Below, one piece after another: positions 1 through 5,483 of a stretch of 5,483 nucleotides of DNA. The notes under the pieces were generated by a model that ran no database searches, was not told the origin of the DNA, and saw only the letters and a program-made list of their open reading frames with translations. The stretch is from Methanomicrobiales archaeon (GTDB taxonomy: Archaea; Halobacteriota; Methanomicrobia; Methanomicrobiales; Methanospirillaceae): positions 1 to 5,483 of the forward strand of contig JADGNL010000192.1 in NCBI GenBank assembly GCA_017883495.1. Reading direction: 5' to 3'. Every line of letters begins with the position of its first letter. Within the stretch, counting starts at the first letter, position 1. Made by a program: the position numbers and the translations under genes.

Positions 1-89
1 CTGCCGGGGAAGCCCATCAGGACGGTCGGGGACTCGCCCGCCAGCGGCTTGGCCATGATCTTGATGTCGGTTGACGTGTCGGGGGGCAT
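1..89 (-). CDS. PAC2-family protein, N-terminal fragment (runs off left edge)
   Basis: Only the first 29 codons are visible, reading leftward from an ATG at 89-87. The peptide starts MPPDTSTDIKI and continues to a segment reading SPTVLMGFPG at about residues 20-29. A hydrophobic strand ending in GFPG near the N-terminus is typical of the archaeal PAC2 family (proteasome assembly chaperone-like, COG2047/COG1938), where it normally continues into a GLVG-type loop; that part lies outside the window. The archaeal members are soluble cytoplasmic proteins of poorly defined function, related to eukaryotic proteasome assembly chaperones. The start is uncertain. TTG at 92-90 is in frame immediately upstream and ATG at 56-54 is a later option. 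A good Shine-Dalgarno at 112-108 is too far from this ATG but well placed for an out-of-frame ATG at 100-98. The gene is divergent from the DUF5611-like gene across 34 bases. The family call rests on a short motif. Confidence 0.7.
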   Translation of the reverse strand, partial: MPPDTSTDIKIMAKPLAGESPTVLMGFPG

Positions 90-123
90 CAAGTTAACAT
101 AGAGTATCTCCCTAAAAAGTATT
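90..123. promoter_or_regulatory. Short divergent intergenic region, candidate bidirectional promoter
   Basis: These 34 bases are the only DNA between two divergent start codons and are markedly AT-richer than the surroundings. On the plus strand TTAACATA (94-101) is centred about 26 bases before the ATG at 124. On the minus strand TTTTTA (118-113) is centred about 26 bases before the ATG at 89. In archaea the TATA box lies about 25 bases before the transcription start, so both boxes fit leaderless transcripts starting at or near the start codons. No plus-strand Shine-Dalgarno precedes 124, which agrees with a leaderless message there. On the minus strand GGGAG (112-108) is a Shine-Dalgarno-like sequence, so that side is ambiguous. 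Neither box is a perfect archaeal TATA consensus. Confidence 0.45.
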
Positions 124-444
124 ATGGAAGAGTTCGAGGTCAAACGGGGATCGACCAAGGATCTTGCCAGCCGAATCCCGATCGAACTTTCCCGCCACTT
201 CGGGTGTGAGCCCGAGCCCGCCGGGGGCGGATTCGCGATCGCCTACGGTGCGATTCGCCGGCTGATCGCGACCCCCGGCCCGGAGGGAAAGACACTCCGG
301 GTCGAGATCGAGACCGACCCGTCCGTCGACGACGACGCTGTGATCCTGGATACGATCAGGAAGCGAAACGCATTTCTTGAAGGAGCGACCGGCTTCTCCT
401 CGAAGGAGCGAGTCAAGCGGTCGAAAAAGAAGGTCGGGTCCTGA
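124..444 (+). CDS. Small conserved methanogen protein, DUF5611-like
   Basis: This is a 106-residue soluble protein with no signal peptide or membrane segment. It begins MEEFEVKRGSTKDL, has a central beta-rich segment including AIAYGAIRRL (about residues 38-47), then an acidic stretch TDPSVDDDAVILDTIRKRNAFLEGATGF (roughly 64-91, abbreviated here by its position), and ends in a lysine/arginine-rich tail (about 94-104). The order of an N-terminal KRG.T motif, a YGAI.R strand and a C-terminal R.FLE.ATG.S.KER motif matches my recollection of DUF5611, a family of roughly 100-residue proteins in methanogens with no established function. The basic tail could contact nucleic acid, but that is only a guess. 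The ATG at 124 has no Shine-Dalgarno, and a leaderless transcript is plausible. The gene is the only plus-strand gene here, and its stop abuts the stop of leuS with no base between. It is certainly a better coding candidate than a shadow ORF, because no other gene covers it. Confidence 0.8.
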   Translation: MEEFEVKRGSTKDLASRIPIELSRHFGCEPEPAGGGFAIAYGAIRRLIATPGPEGKTLRVEIETDPSVDDDAVILDTIRKRNAFLEGATGFSSKERVKRSKKKVGS

Positions 445-460
445 TCACTCGATCGTGATC
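443..460. repeat. Inverted repeat over the convergent stop codons
   Basis: GATCAC (443-448) and GTGATC (455-460) form a perfect 6-bp stem around a 6-base loop TCGATC. The element starts within the stop codon of the DUF5611-like gene and covers the stop and last four sense codons of leuS. Both stops together form the palindrome TGATCA at 442-447. It could act as a small hairpin in either transcript. There is no adjacent oligo-T tract, which archaeal intrinsic termination generally needs, so I do not call it a terminator. Confidence 0.4.
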
Positions 461-3228
461 GCCGGCTTGAAGGGGAGGGCTACGGACGCCTTCGGGTGAG
501 CCGACTCCTCTGCGCCGACTATCCGCACGGGCAGTCCGATCGCCCGCTCGAGAAATTCGCGAGCCGCAGCAAAGACGGCGGCCTCGTCGAGCTCGACCTG
601 AAGGAGATTCTCGACGAGCTCCGGCGGCAGGCGGTGGATCAGCGTCGTACACTGTTTCGCCGCGTCGGCCGCCTCCTTTCCGCGCCTCCGCATATCCTCG
701 TTCTGCATCACGAGTCGGACGGCCGCGTTCCGGTCGTCGGCGGCGGCGATCGTCCGGAAGATCTCCCGCTTCCAGGCCGGCGCGACCGCGATCTCGACCG
801 CGGACGGGGTGATCGGCAGCAGCTTCAGGATCGACTCCACGTCCTCGACCGTGCGGCTGAGGAGCTCTTCGCCGAGCTCGAGCGCCGGGCGGTCCCGTGC
901 GGGGTCGGCCTCCGGCCAGGGCGCGAACGAGACCAGGCCTTCATTGCCGAGCGCCTGCCAGAGCGTCTCGCAGGTGAACGGGATGAACGGCGCGAGGAGG
1001 CGAACCCAGACCGAACAGAGCTCGCGGAGCGCGGCGCCGCCGGTGCTTCCCTCGGGCTGGCGCCGCACATACCATCGAAGGTCGGCTTCGACCCCGAAGA
1101 ACGCCTCCTGCAGGGCCTGTCGTGTCTGGAAAGACTCGAGGGACGCCGTCATCCTCGTGACGTGCCGCTGAAGCCGGCTGAGCAGCCAGTCATCGACAGG
1201 GCCGGACGTGTCGGGAGCGGCGATCGTGTCCCGCACGGTCGCTTCGAACCGCTCGATCTGCCGCCGGGTCGAGGAGACGAGCTCGTTGCGCCAGTCGAAG
1301 TCCTGCCAGGGCTCGGCCGAGCCCATCAGGAACATCCGGACCGTGTCCGCACCGAACTCGGCCAGCGCGTCCTCAAGCAGGAAGACGTTGCCCTTGGACG
1401 ACGACATCTTGGCCCCGTTCAGGAGGCCCATGCCGAAGACGACCATTCCCTTCGGCTGGAGCTCGGGAGGGAAGATTGCCGCGTGGTGGAAGAGCTGGAA
1501 GGTCAGGTGGTTCGAGATCAGATCCTTGGCCGAGAACCGGTAGTCGTACGGGTACCAGGCGAGGAACTCTTCACGGAGTGGCGCCAGCAGTTCGCGGTCT
1601 TGGAACTCGGGAGACTCGACTCCGAGGAAGAGGTAGTCGAACGCGGCCGGCGTGAGCAGAGCAGGATCGAGTTCGCGGATCCGATGCGCGACCGTGTAGT
1701 AGGCCATGTAGATGGTCGAGTCCGAGAGCGGCTCGATCAGCCATGTGGGATCCCAGGGGAGGCGCGTGCCCAGGCCGACGCGGCGGGTGGCGGCCCAGTC
1801 CTTGAGCCAGTCGACCGTCCGCTCGAACTCCGCGCGGACCTCGGGCGGCACGAGCGAGATGTCGGGGAGGTAGGCCTTGACCTGGTCCTTCCATGCGGGG
1901 TCGGAGTACGTCAGGAACCACTGGTCGTGGAGGATCTTGACGAAGACACGGCTCGAGCACCGGCAGACGACGGGGCGGGTGTCGAATTCGTACATCACGG
2001 TCGAACCATGCTCGGCGCAGAGGAACTCGCCGACCGTATCTCTCGCCTCGCGGACGGTCGCGCCCCCGAGTCGATCGTGGAGTCGCCCCTTCGAGAACTC
2101 GGCGCTGTAGACCTCCTGGGTCAGCGCGTCCATACGCGTATCGTGCTGGTTCGTGACCTTCGCTCTTTCGACCGCGTCCTTCGCCGGGCATTCGCCCCAG
2201 CCGTCGACCGTGATCAGAGGCCTCGGGACGAGCTCCGTGTACCGTCCCTCCTGCTGGAGGTCGCGAAGCGCGACGTAGTCGAACGGAGCGTGGGCGGGCA
2301 CGGACATCACGACACCCGTCGCCATCTCGGGGTCGACGAACGCCGCGGGCAGGATCGGAACCTCGCCAGCGAGCGGATGAGTCACGATCTGATCCACGAG
2401 CGCGGAGCCGGGAACCTCTTCGAGGATCCGGACCTCGTGCTCCTGGAGCGCGAGCTTCTCGGCCGCCTCGCGCGAGACGAGCCAGATCTCGCCGTCGACC
2501 GCGGCCCTGACGTACATCACGTCCGGGTTCACCCAGAGGTTGGTGACGCCGTAGACGGTCTCGGGCCGGAGGGTGGCGGTCGGTACGAGGGTATCGCCGA
2601 GCCGGAACATCACGAGGACGAACCGAATCACCTCGGCCTTATCGCCCTCGAGGAGGTCGTGGTCGCCGACCGGGTTGTCGCAGAGCGGGCAGTACCGGAC
2701 GGGGTGGGCTCCGCGGACCACGTAGCCCTTCTCGTACAACCGGCCGAACTGCCATTCGATGAATTTACTATAGTGGGGATCCACCGTTGTAAACCGCCGG
2801 CGCCAGTCGATCGAGAGGCCGGCCATCCGCATGACGCGCTCGTACTCGTCCGAGAAGTATCGGACAATCTCGAGCGGGTCCACGAACCGCTCGAGCACGT
2901 CCATCGGAACCCGATAGAGACCGTGGTAGAGTTTGATAGCAGCCGGATCGTGGTTTGCGATCCTCTTTGAGATCCCGATCACGGGTGCGCCGGTGACGTG
3001 GAAGGCCATCGGATAGAGGACGCGCCGGCCGCGCATCCGCCAGAACCGGGCCACCACATCGGGCACCAGATAGGTGCGCCCGTGGCCGACGTGCATCGCC
3101 CCCGACGGATACGGGTACGCGACGGTCAGGTAGAACTTCGCCGTGCCGGGCACGGGATCCGCGGCGAACGCATCGCCCCAGCGCTCCCGGACCGCGGCTT
3201 CCATCGACTGCATGCTGTCTCTTTCCAT
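445..3228 (-). CDS. leuS: Leucyl-tRNA synthetase, archaeal type
   Basis: This 927-residue cytoplasmic class I synthetase attaches leucine to tRNA-Leu using ATP, and 927 residues is normal for archaeal LeuRS. The Rossmann fold carries the HIGH signature as HVGH (residues 46-49, after AYPYPSGAM) and the KMSKS loop as KMSSS (607-611, followed by KGN). Putative zinc ligands are C180 and C183 (YCPLCDNPVGDHD) and C422 and C424 (CRC). The CP1 editing domain lies between, with TLRPETVYGVTN (219-230) and TGVVMSVPAHAPFDY, whose D317 matches the conserved aspartate that positions the misacylated amino acid. DWLKDWAATRRVGLGT (473-488) lies in the catalytic core. An alpha-helical anticodon-binding domain begins near residue 677, followed by the archaeal C-terminal extension. 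The ATG at 3228 is favoured over M6 and M9 because AGGAG sits 6 bases before it. It is 9 bases downstream of the PIN-ATPase-KH gene and probably cotranscribed. All catalytic motifs look intact. Confidence 0.97.
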   Translation of the reverse strand: MERDSMQSMEAAVRERWGDAFAADPVPGTAKFYLTVAYPYPSGAMHVGHGRTYLVPDVVARFWRMRGRRVLYPMAFHVTGAPVIGISKRIANHDPAAIKLYHGLYRVPMDVLERFVDPLEIVRYFSDEYERVMRMAGLSIDWRRRFTTVDPHYSKFIEWQFGRLYEKGYVVRGAHPVRYCPLCDNPVGDHDLLEGDKAEVIRFVLVMFRLGDTLVPTATLRPETVYGVTNLWVNPDVMYVRAAVDGEIWLVSREAAEKLALQEHEVRILEEVPGSALVDQIVTHPLAGEVPILPAAFVDPEMATGVVMSVPAHAPFDYVALRDLQQEGRYTELVPRPLITVDGWGECPAKDAVERAKVTNQHDTRMDALTQEVYSAEFSKGRLHDRLGGATVREARDTVGEFLCAEHGSTVMYEFDTRPVVCRCSSRVFVKILHDQWFLTYSDPAWKDQVKAYLPDISLVPPEVRAEFERTVDWLKDWAATRRVGLGTRLPWDPTWLIEPLSDSTIYMAYYTVAHRIRELDPALLTPAAFDYLFLGVESPEFQDRELLAPLREEFLAWYPYDYRFSAKDLISNHLTFQLFHHAAIFPPELQPKGMVVFGMGLLNGAKMSSSKGNVFLLEDALAEFGADTVRMFLMGSAEPWQDFDWRNELVSSTRRQIERFEATVRDTIAAPDTSGPVDDWLLSRLQRHVTRMTASLESFQTRQALQEAFFGVEADLRWYVRRQPEGSTGGAALRELCSVWVRLLAPFIPFTCETLWQALGNEGLVSFAPWPEADPARDRPALELGEELLSRTVEDVESILKLLPITPSAVEIAVAPAWKREIFRTIAAADDRNAAVRLVMQNEDMRRRGKEAADAAKQCTTLIHRLPPELVENLLQVELDEAAVFAAAREFLERAIGLPVRIVGAEESAHPKASVALPFKPAITIE

Positions 3229-3240
3229 TCCTCGCTCCTA
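3229..3240 (-). promoter_or_regulatory. leuS ribosome binding site overlapping upstream stop
   Basis: Read on the minus strand, the junction is TAGGAGCGAGGA followed by the leuS ATG at 3228. AGGAG (3239-3235) lies 6 bases from the start codon, a good Shine-Dalgarno spacing. Its first two bases belong to the TAG stop codon of the PIN-ATPase-KH gene (3240-3238). Ribosomes terminating on that gene would end directly on the leuS initiation site, so translational coupling is likely. This fixes M1 as the leuS start. Confidence 0.75.
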
Positions 3241-5130
3241 CACGGGGCGCATCCGGATGACCTCGCCGGCCGTGAAACGCTTCAGCATCTCCTGCGCGAT
3301 CGAGCTGGTCCGCGCGAGGTGGATCTCCCCGTTCTCGTTCACCGTCGCCGTGAAGAGATACTCCTTGCCGGCGAAGACGTCAACGATCCGCCCGCTCTGC
3401 TCGGGGGCGATGATCGCCAGGTGACGGCGGTCGGTCCGGATCCGGATCGCTCCATCCCCAAGCTCCTCCTCGACGCCGGACGGCGCTGCAGATTCGGATC
3501 GCGCCCGGATGTCTATCCCGACACCGATCCGGTTCACGATCGCGGCGACATTCTTGCCCCCTTTGCCGATCGCGGCCGGAACGTCCTTGTCATCGATATA
3601 GACCACGGCCTTGGTGTCGGAGAGCATCCGGACCTCGACGGGGCCATCCGTAAACCGGCCGATCTCGCGCTGGAGCTCCCGCTCGATCTGGCGCCCGCCA
3701 TTCCACTCATCGGCCGGGGGAGCAGGTGCACGCTCCGGTGCCGGCTCTGCGCGAGAGGGAACCCGCTCAAGAGCGGACTCAGGCAGGGAAAGGGGCATGA
3801 TTACGATCTCGCCGTCGTAGCGGAAGACCTCGAGCGCCGTGAGCCCGGTGGCCGCATCGACCACGGTCACGACCGGCGTCACGGCCCCGTTGCACGGGAT
3901 CGAGTCAGGCACCCGGAGCCCGAACTCCAGGTCGTATATGTGCGCGATCTCCCCCTCTTCGACGATCACGATCGTATCGACCACGCGGGAGAGCGTGCCG
4001 AAGTCGACCCTGCTCAGGAAGCGGAGCAGAGCCGCGTGGACATCCTCGGCGTGGAGCACGCCGATCATGCCAACCCCCGCAAGGCGCATATCCGCGAAGA
4101 CCCGGAAGTCCTCGGTCCGGCGGAGTTCGTCGTAGACCACGTAGTCCGGCCGAAGCAACATCACCATCTCGGCCGTCGCCTCCATCCGACCGTCGAGGGC
4201 AGTGTACTGCGAGATCAGGTCCGGCACCTGCATGTCTCGCGGCGCCTCCATGGTCTTGACGATGACTCCGTTCTCCATAAGGAAGGTTGCGCAGTTCTGG
4301 GCCAGCGTGGTCTTCCCGACGCCGGGAGCCCCGGCGATCAGGATGCCCGACCGGCCACGAGCAAGCCGTTGCGTCAGTCCGTCCGTACCGGAATAGTCAT
4401 CGAGCCCGACGTCGACGACGGGCCTGACAGCCGTGATCTCCATGCCGTCGACGAACGGGCACCGGGCAATCGCGATCCGCATCGAGCCGATCTGGAGGAT
4501 CGTGATCCCCCGGCTCTCGTGCTCGATGAAGCCGTCGGGGTCCCGCTTGGCCCGCTCGAGGCACTCCTGAGCGAGGGCGATCAGTTCATGTTCACTTGAT
4601 GGCTGATCGCGAATTTTCACGAATCGCGCGTCCCGAATTGTACCGCGCTTCGCGTGTGGCGGTACGAGCTCCTTCAGGTAGACCGCGAGTGTCTGCTCGT
4701 CGAAGAATTGATCGATCCCGAGGGGGCCAAGCTCGCCGATCTCGGGACGGAGGTACTGCACCTGAAGGCCCTTGGCCCGGGCCACCTCGCTCTGGACGCG
4801 GTCACTGGTCACGAAGGTTGCGTCGTGCTCGTGCGCCGCTTCGCGTATCATGGCGTCGATCTCGCCGCCGGCAGCGAGCCGGACCTGGTCGAGCGACGGC
4901 CGCGCGCCGACGAACCGGACCGTGCAGAGTCCCTCCTGGGCCATGCGGTCGAGTCGCTGCAGCTCGGCAAGACCTGAAAAACCGATCTCGCGTCCCTGGT
5001 TCGCCTGCGACTCGAGCTCGGCGACCACGGCTTCTGGGATGATGACCTCGGCGTCTGGACAGTCACCCTGTCGTATGAGGAAGGTGATGCGTCCGTCTAT
5101 GATGACGCTCGTATCGGGGACCAGTCTCAT
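3238..5130 (-). CDS. PIN domain-ATPase-KH domain protein (PINA-like)
   Basis: This 630-residue archaeal protein has three parts. The N-terminal PIN nuclease fold (about 1-125) shows the acidic set D6 (VPDTS), E38 (VVAEL), D92 (GEIDAMI) and D110 (VTSD), so it looks catalytically intact. A secretion/PilT-type hexameric ATPase (about 205-400) has Walker A GAPGVGKT (267-274; K273, T274), a Walker B-like VVYDE (331-335), and a histidine-containing segment GVLHAEDVH (357-365). A Pro/Ala/Glu-rich linker (about 449-475) leads to a KH RNA/DNA-binding domain with GKGGKN (522-527) and then a beta-rich C-terminus. The architecture matches COG1855 and Sulfolobus PINA, reported to be an ATPase promoting Holliday junction branch migration with the Hjc and Hjm proteins. 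A role in recombination or fork repair is inferred from that homologue; RNA processing is an alternative. There is no signal peptide or membrane helix, so a pilus motor is unlikely. It lies 27 bases after hisI and 9 before leuS. Confidence 0.92.
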   Translation of the reverse strand: MRLVPDTSVIIDGRITFLIRQGDCPDAEVIIPEAVVAELESQANQGREIGFSGLAELQRLDRMAQEGLCTVRFVGARPSLDQVRLAAGGEIDAMIREAAHEHDATFVTSDRVQSEVARAKGLQVQYLRPEIGELGPLGIDQFFDEQTLAVYLKELVPPHAKRGTIRDARFVKIRDQPSSEHELIALAQECLERAKRDPDGFIEHESRGITILQIGSMRIAIARCPFVDGMEITAVRPVVDVGLDDYSGTDGLTQRLARGRSGILIAGAPGVGKTTLAQNCATFLMENGVIVKTMEAPRDMQVPDLISQYTALDGRMEATAEMVMLLRPDYVVYDELRRTEDFRVFADMRLAGVGMIGVLHAEDVHAALLRFLSRVDFGTLSRVVDTIVIVEEGEIAHIYDLEFGLRVPDSIPCNGAVTPVVTVVDAATGLTALEVFRYDGEIVIMPLSLPESALERVPSRAEPAPERAPAPPADEWNGGRQIERELQREIGRFTDGPVEVRMLSDTKAVVYIDDKDVPAAIGKGGKNVAAIVNRIGVGIDIRARSESAAPSGVEEELGDGAIRIRTDRRHLAIIAPEQSGRIVDVFAGKEYLFTATVNENGEIHLARTSSIAQEMLKRFTAGEVIRMRPV

Positions 5131-5157
5131 TAAAAAACCACCACAACAGATCGGGCA
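5131..5157 (-). promoter_or_regulatory. hisI to PIN-ATPase-KH gap with a ribosome binding site
   Basis: On the minus strand this 27-base gap contains GGTGG (5142-5138), 7 bases before the ATG at 5130, followed by a run of six T and an A. GGTG pairs with the CACC of the methanogen 16S rRNA 3' end, so it is a usable, moderate Shine-Dalgarno and supports the chosen start. The T run could also mark partial transcription termination after hisI, but it immediately precedes the next start codon. A TATA-like GTATATGC inside the 3' end of hisI (5179-5172) could give the downstream gene its own promoter. That promoter is speculative. Confidence 0.45.
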
Positions 5158-5483
5158 TCACGCCTTATTAGCATATACCTCGGCGGGATCGACGATCCTC
5201 TCATCGACGACATCGCCCTCGATGGTCCGGTAGAAACACGACCGGTGGCCCGTTTGGCCGGCGACGCCGGTCTGGTCGATTCGGTAGAGGAGGCAGTCCT
5301 CGTCGCAGTCGACGAGGATCTCCCGGACACGCTGGAGATGCCCGGACTCCTCGCCTTTCTTCCAGAGCCGCTGGCGCGATCGGCTGTAGTAGTGGGCAAA
5401 GCCGGTCTCGCGTGTGAGCCGCACGGCCTCGTCGTTCGCATAGGCGACCATCAGTACATCGCGGGTTCCGGCGTCCTGAACGA
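5158..5483 (-). CDS. hisI: Phosphoribosyl-AMP cyclohydrolase, N-terminus beyond right edge
   Basis: HisI hydrolyses the purine ring of phosphoribosyl-AMP, the third step of histidine biosynthesis, as a cytoplasmic zinc-dependent homodimer. The visible 108 residues lack perhaps 15-20 N-terminal residues; the reading frame is open to the edge with VQDAGTRDVLMVAYAN, a standard HisI start region. The ATG at 5451 is therefore internal, not the start. Family motifs are the substrate-binding YYSRSRQRLWKKGEESGH (5391-5338) and the metal-binding DCDED (5310-5296). The next motif, normally ACHTG..SCF, reads AGQTGHRSCF: the second zinc cysteine and the adjacent histidine are replaced by Gly (5259-5257) and Gln (5256-5254). 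The first and third cysteines (5307-5305 and 5238-5236) remain. There is no fused HisE domain. The stop is 27 bases before the PIN-ATPase-KH start. Identity is clear; whether it is fully active is open because of the missing ligand. Confidence 0.93.
   Translation of the reverse strand, partial: VQDAGTRDVLMVAYANDEAVRLTRETGFAHYYSRSRQRLWKKGEESGHLQRVREILVDCDEDCLLYRIDQTGVAGQTGHRSCFYRTIEGDVVDERIVDPAEVYANKA

Noticed and set aside
1571..2191. 206-residue minus-strand frame inside leuS
   Set aside because: It is a shifted frame within leuS, very rich in Arg, Pro and Gly, with no motif. The leuS frame carries the editing-domain and catalytic-core sequence here.
496..2970. 824-residue open frame on the plus strand opposite leuS
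   Set aside because: It lies in the same codon register as leuS on the opposite strand. Antisense stops there need TTA, CTA or TCA codons in leuS, which are rare in this GC-rich genome, so a long open frame is expected. The translation is Arg/Asp/Glu/Val-rich with no recognisable domain.
2998..4599. 533-residue open frame on the plus strand opposite the PIN-ATPase-KH gene and the leuS start
   Set aside because: It is the same codon-usage shadow effect. The product is rich in His, Arg and Asp, shows no family motif, and spans the junction of two clearly real genes.
4608..4628. CGCGA...TCGCG inverted repeat
   Set aside because: The stem is only 5 bp with an 11-base loop and lies inside the PIN-ATPase-KH coding sequence; chance is the simplest explanation.
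3238..5130. Pilus retraction or type II secretion ATPase identity for the Walker A protein
   Set aside because: The ATPase core resembles that superfamily, but the N-terminal PIN and C-terminal KH domains and the absence of pilus genes nearby fit the archaeal PINA-like group instead.
4596..5233. Plus-strand frames opposite the PIN domain and hisI end
   Set aside because: These are compositionally biased antisense frames of 107-153 residues with no start context and no recognisable domain.
5130..5441. 103-residue minus-strand frame overlapping hisI
   Set aside because: It is low-complexity Ser/Thr/Arg-rich sequence in the wrong frame, while the hisI frame shows clear family motifs through the same bases.

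Overview
The window looks like chromosomal DNA from a GC-rich methanogenic euryarchaeon, most plausibly of the Methanomicrobiales and Methanoculleus-like. The reasons are an archaeal-type leucyl-tRNA synthetase, an archaeal PIN-ATPase-KH protein, a PAC2-family N-terminus, a small protein resembling the methanogen family DUF5611, and very sparing use of TTA, CTA and TCA codons. The genus is an inference, because no database search was possible. I see no RNA gene, mobile element, CRISPR array or phage signature, and the window is almost entirely coding.

Layout, left to right. A PAC2-family (proteasome assembly chaperone-like) gene leaves the left edge on the minus strand, with only its first 29 codons visible. 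A 34-base divergent intergenic region separates it from a plus-strand gene for a 106-residue DUF5611-like protein. That gene ends abutting the minus-strand leuS: the two stop codons form one palindrome, TGATCA. Upstream of leuS on the minus strand lie a 630-residue PIN-ATPase-KH protein (PINA-like) and then hisI, which runs off the right edge.

The three minus-strand genes are read in the order hisI, PIN-ATPase-KH, leuS, with gaps of 27 and 9 bases. This suggests a cotranscribed group combining histidine biosynthesis, a nucleic-acid-handling ATPase and tRNA charging. The leuS ribosome binding site includes the stop codon of the gene before it, which points to translational coupling. No shared pathway is evident; the grouping looks like a housekeeping cluster.

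The most notable observation is that the HisI protein lacks the normally invariant Cys-His pair of the ACHTG motif (here AGQTG), although the rest of the active-site signature is intact. Also worth a look are the divergent region, where AT-rich boxes sit at leaderless-promoter spacing for both genes, and a three-codon ORF with a good Shine-Dalgarno whose stop overlaps the PAC2-family start. I found no convincing undescribed multi-gene system.
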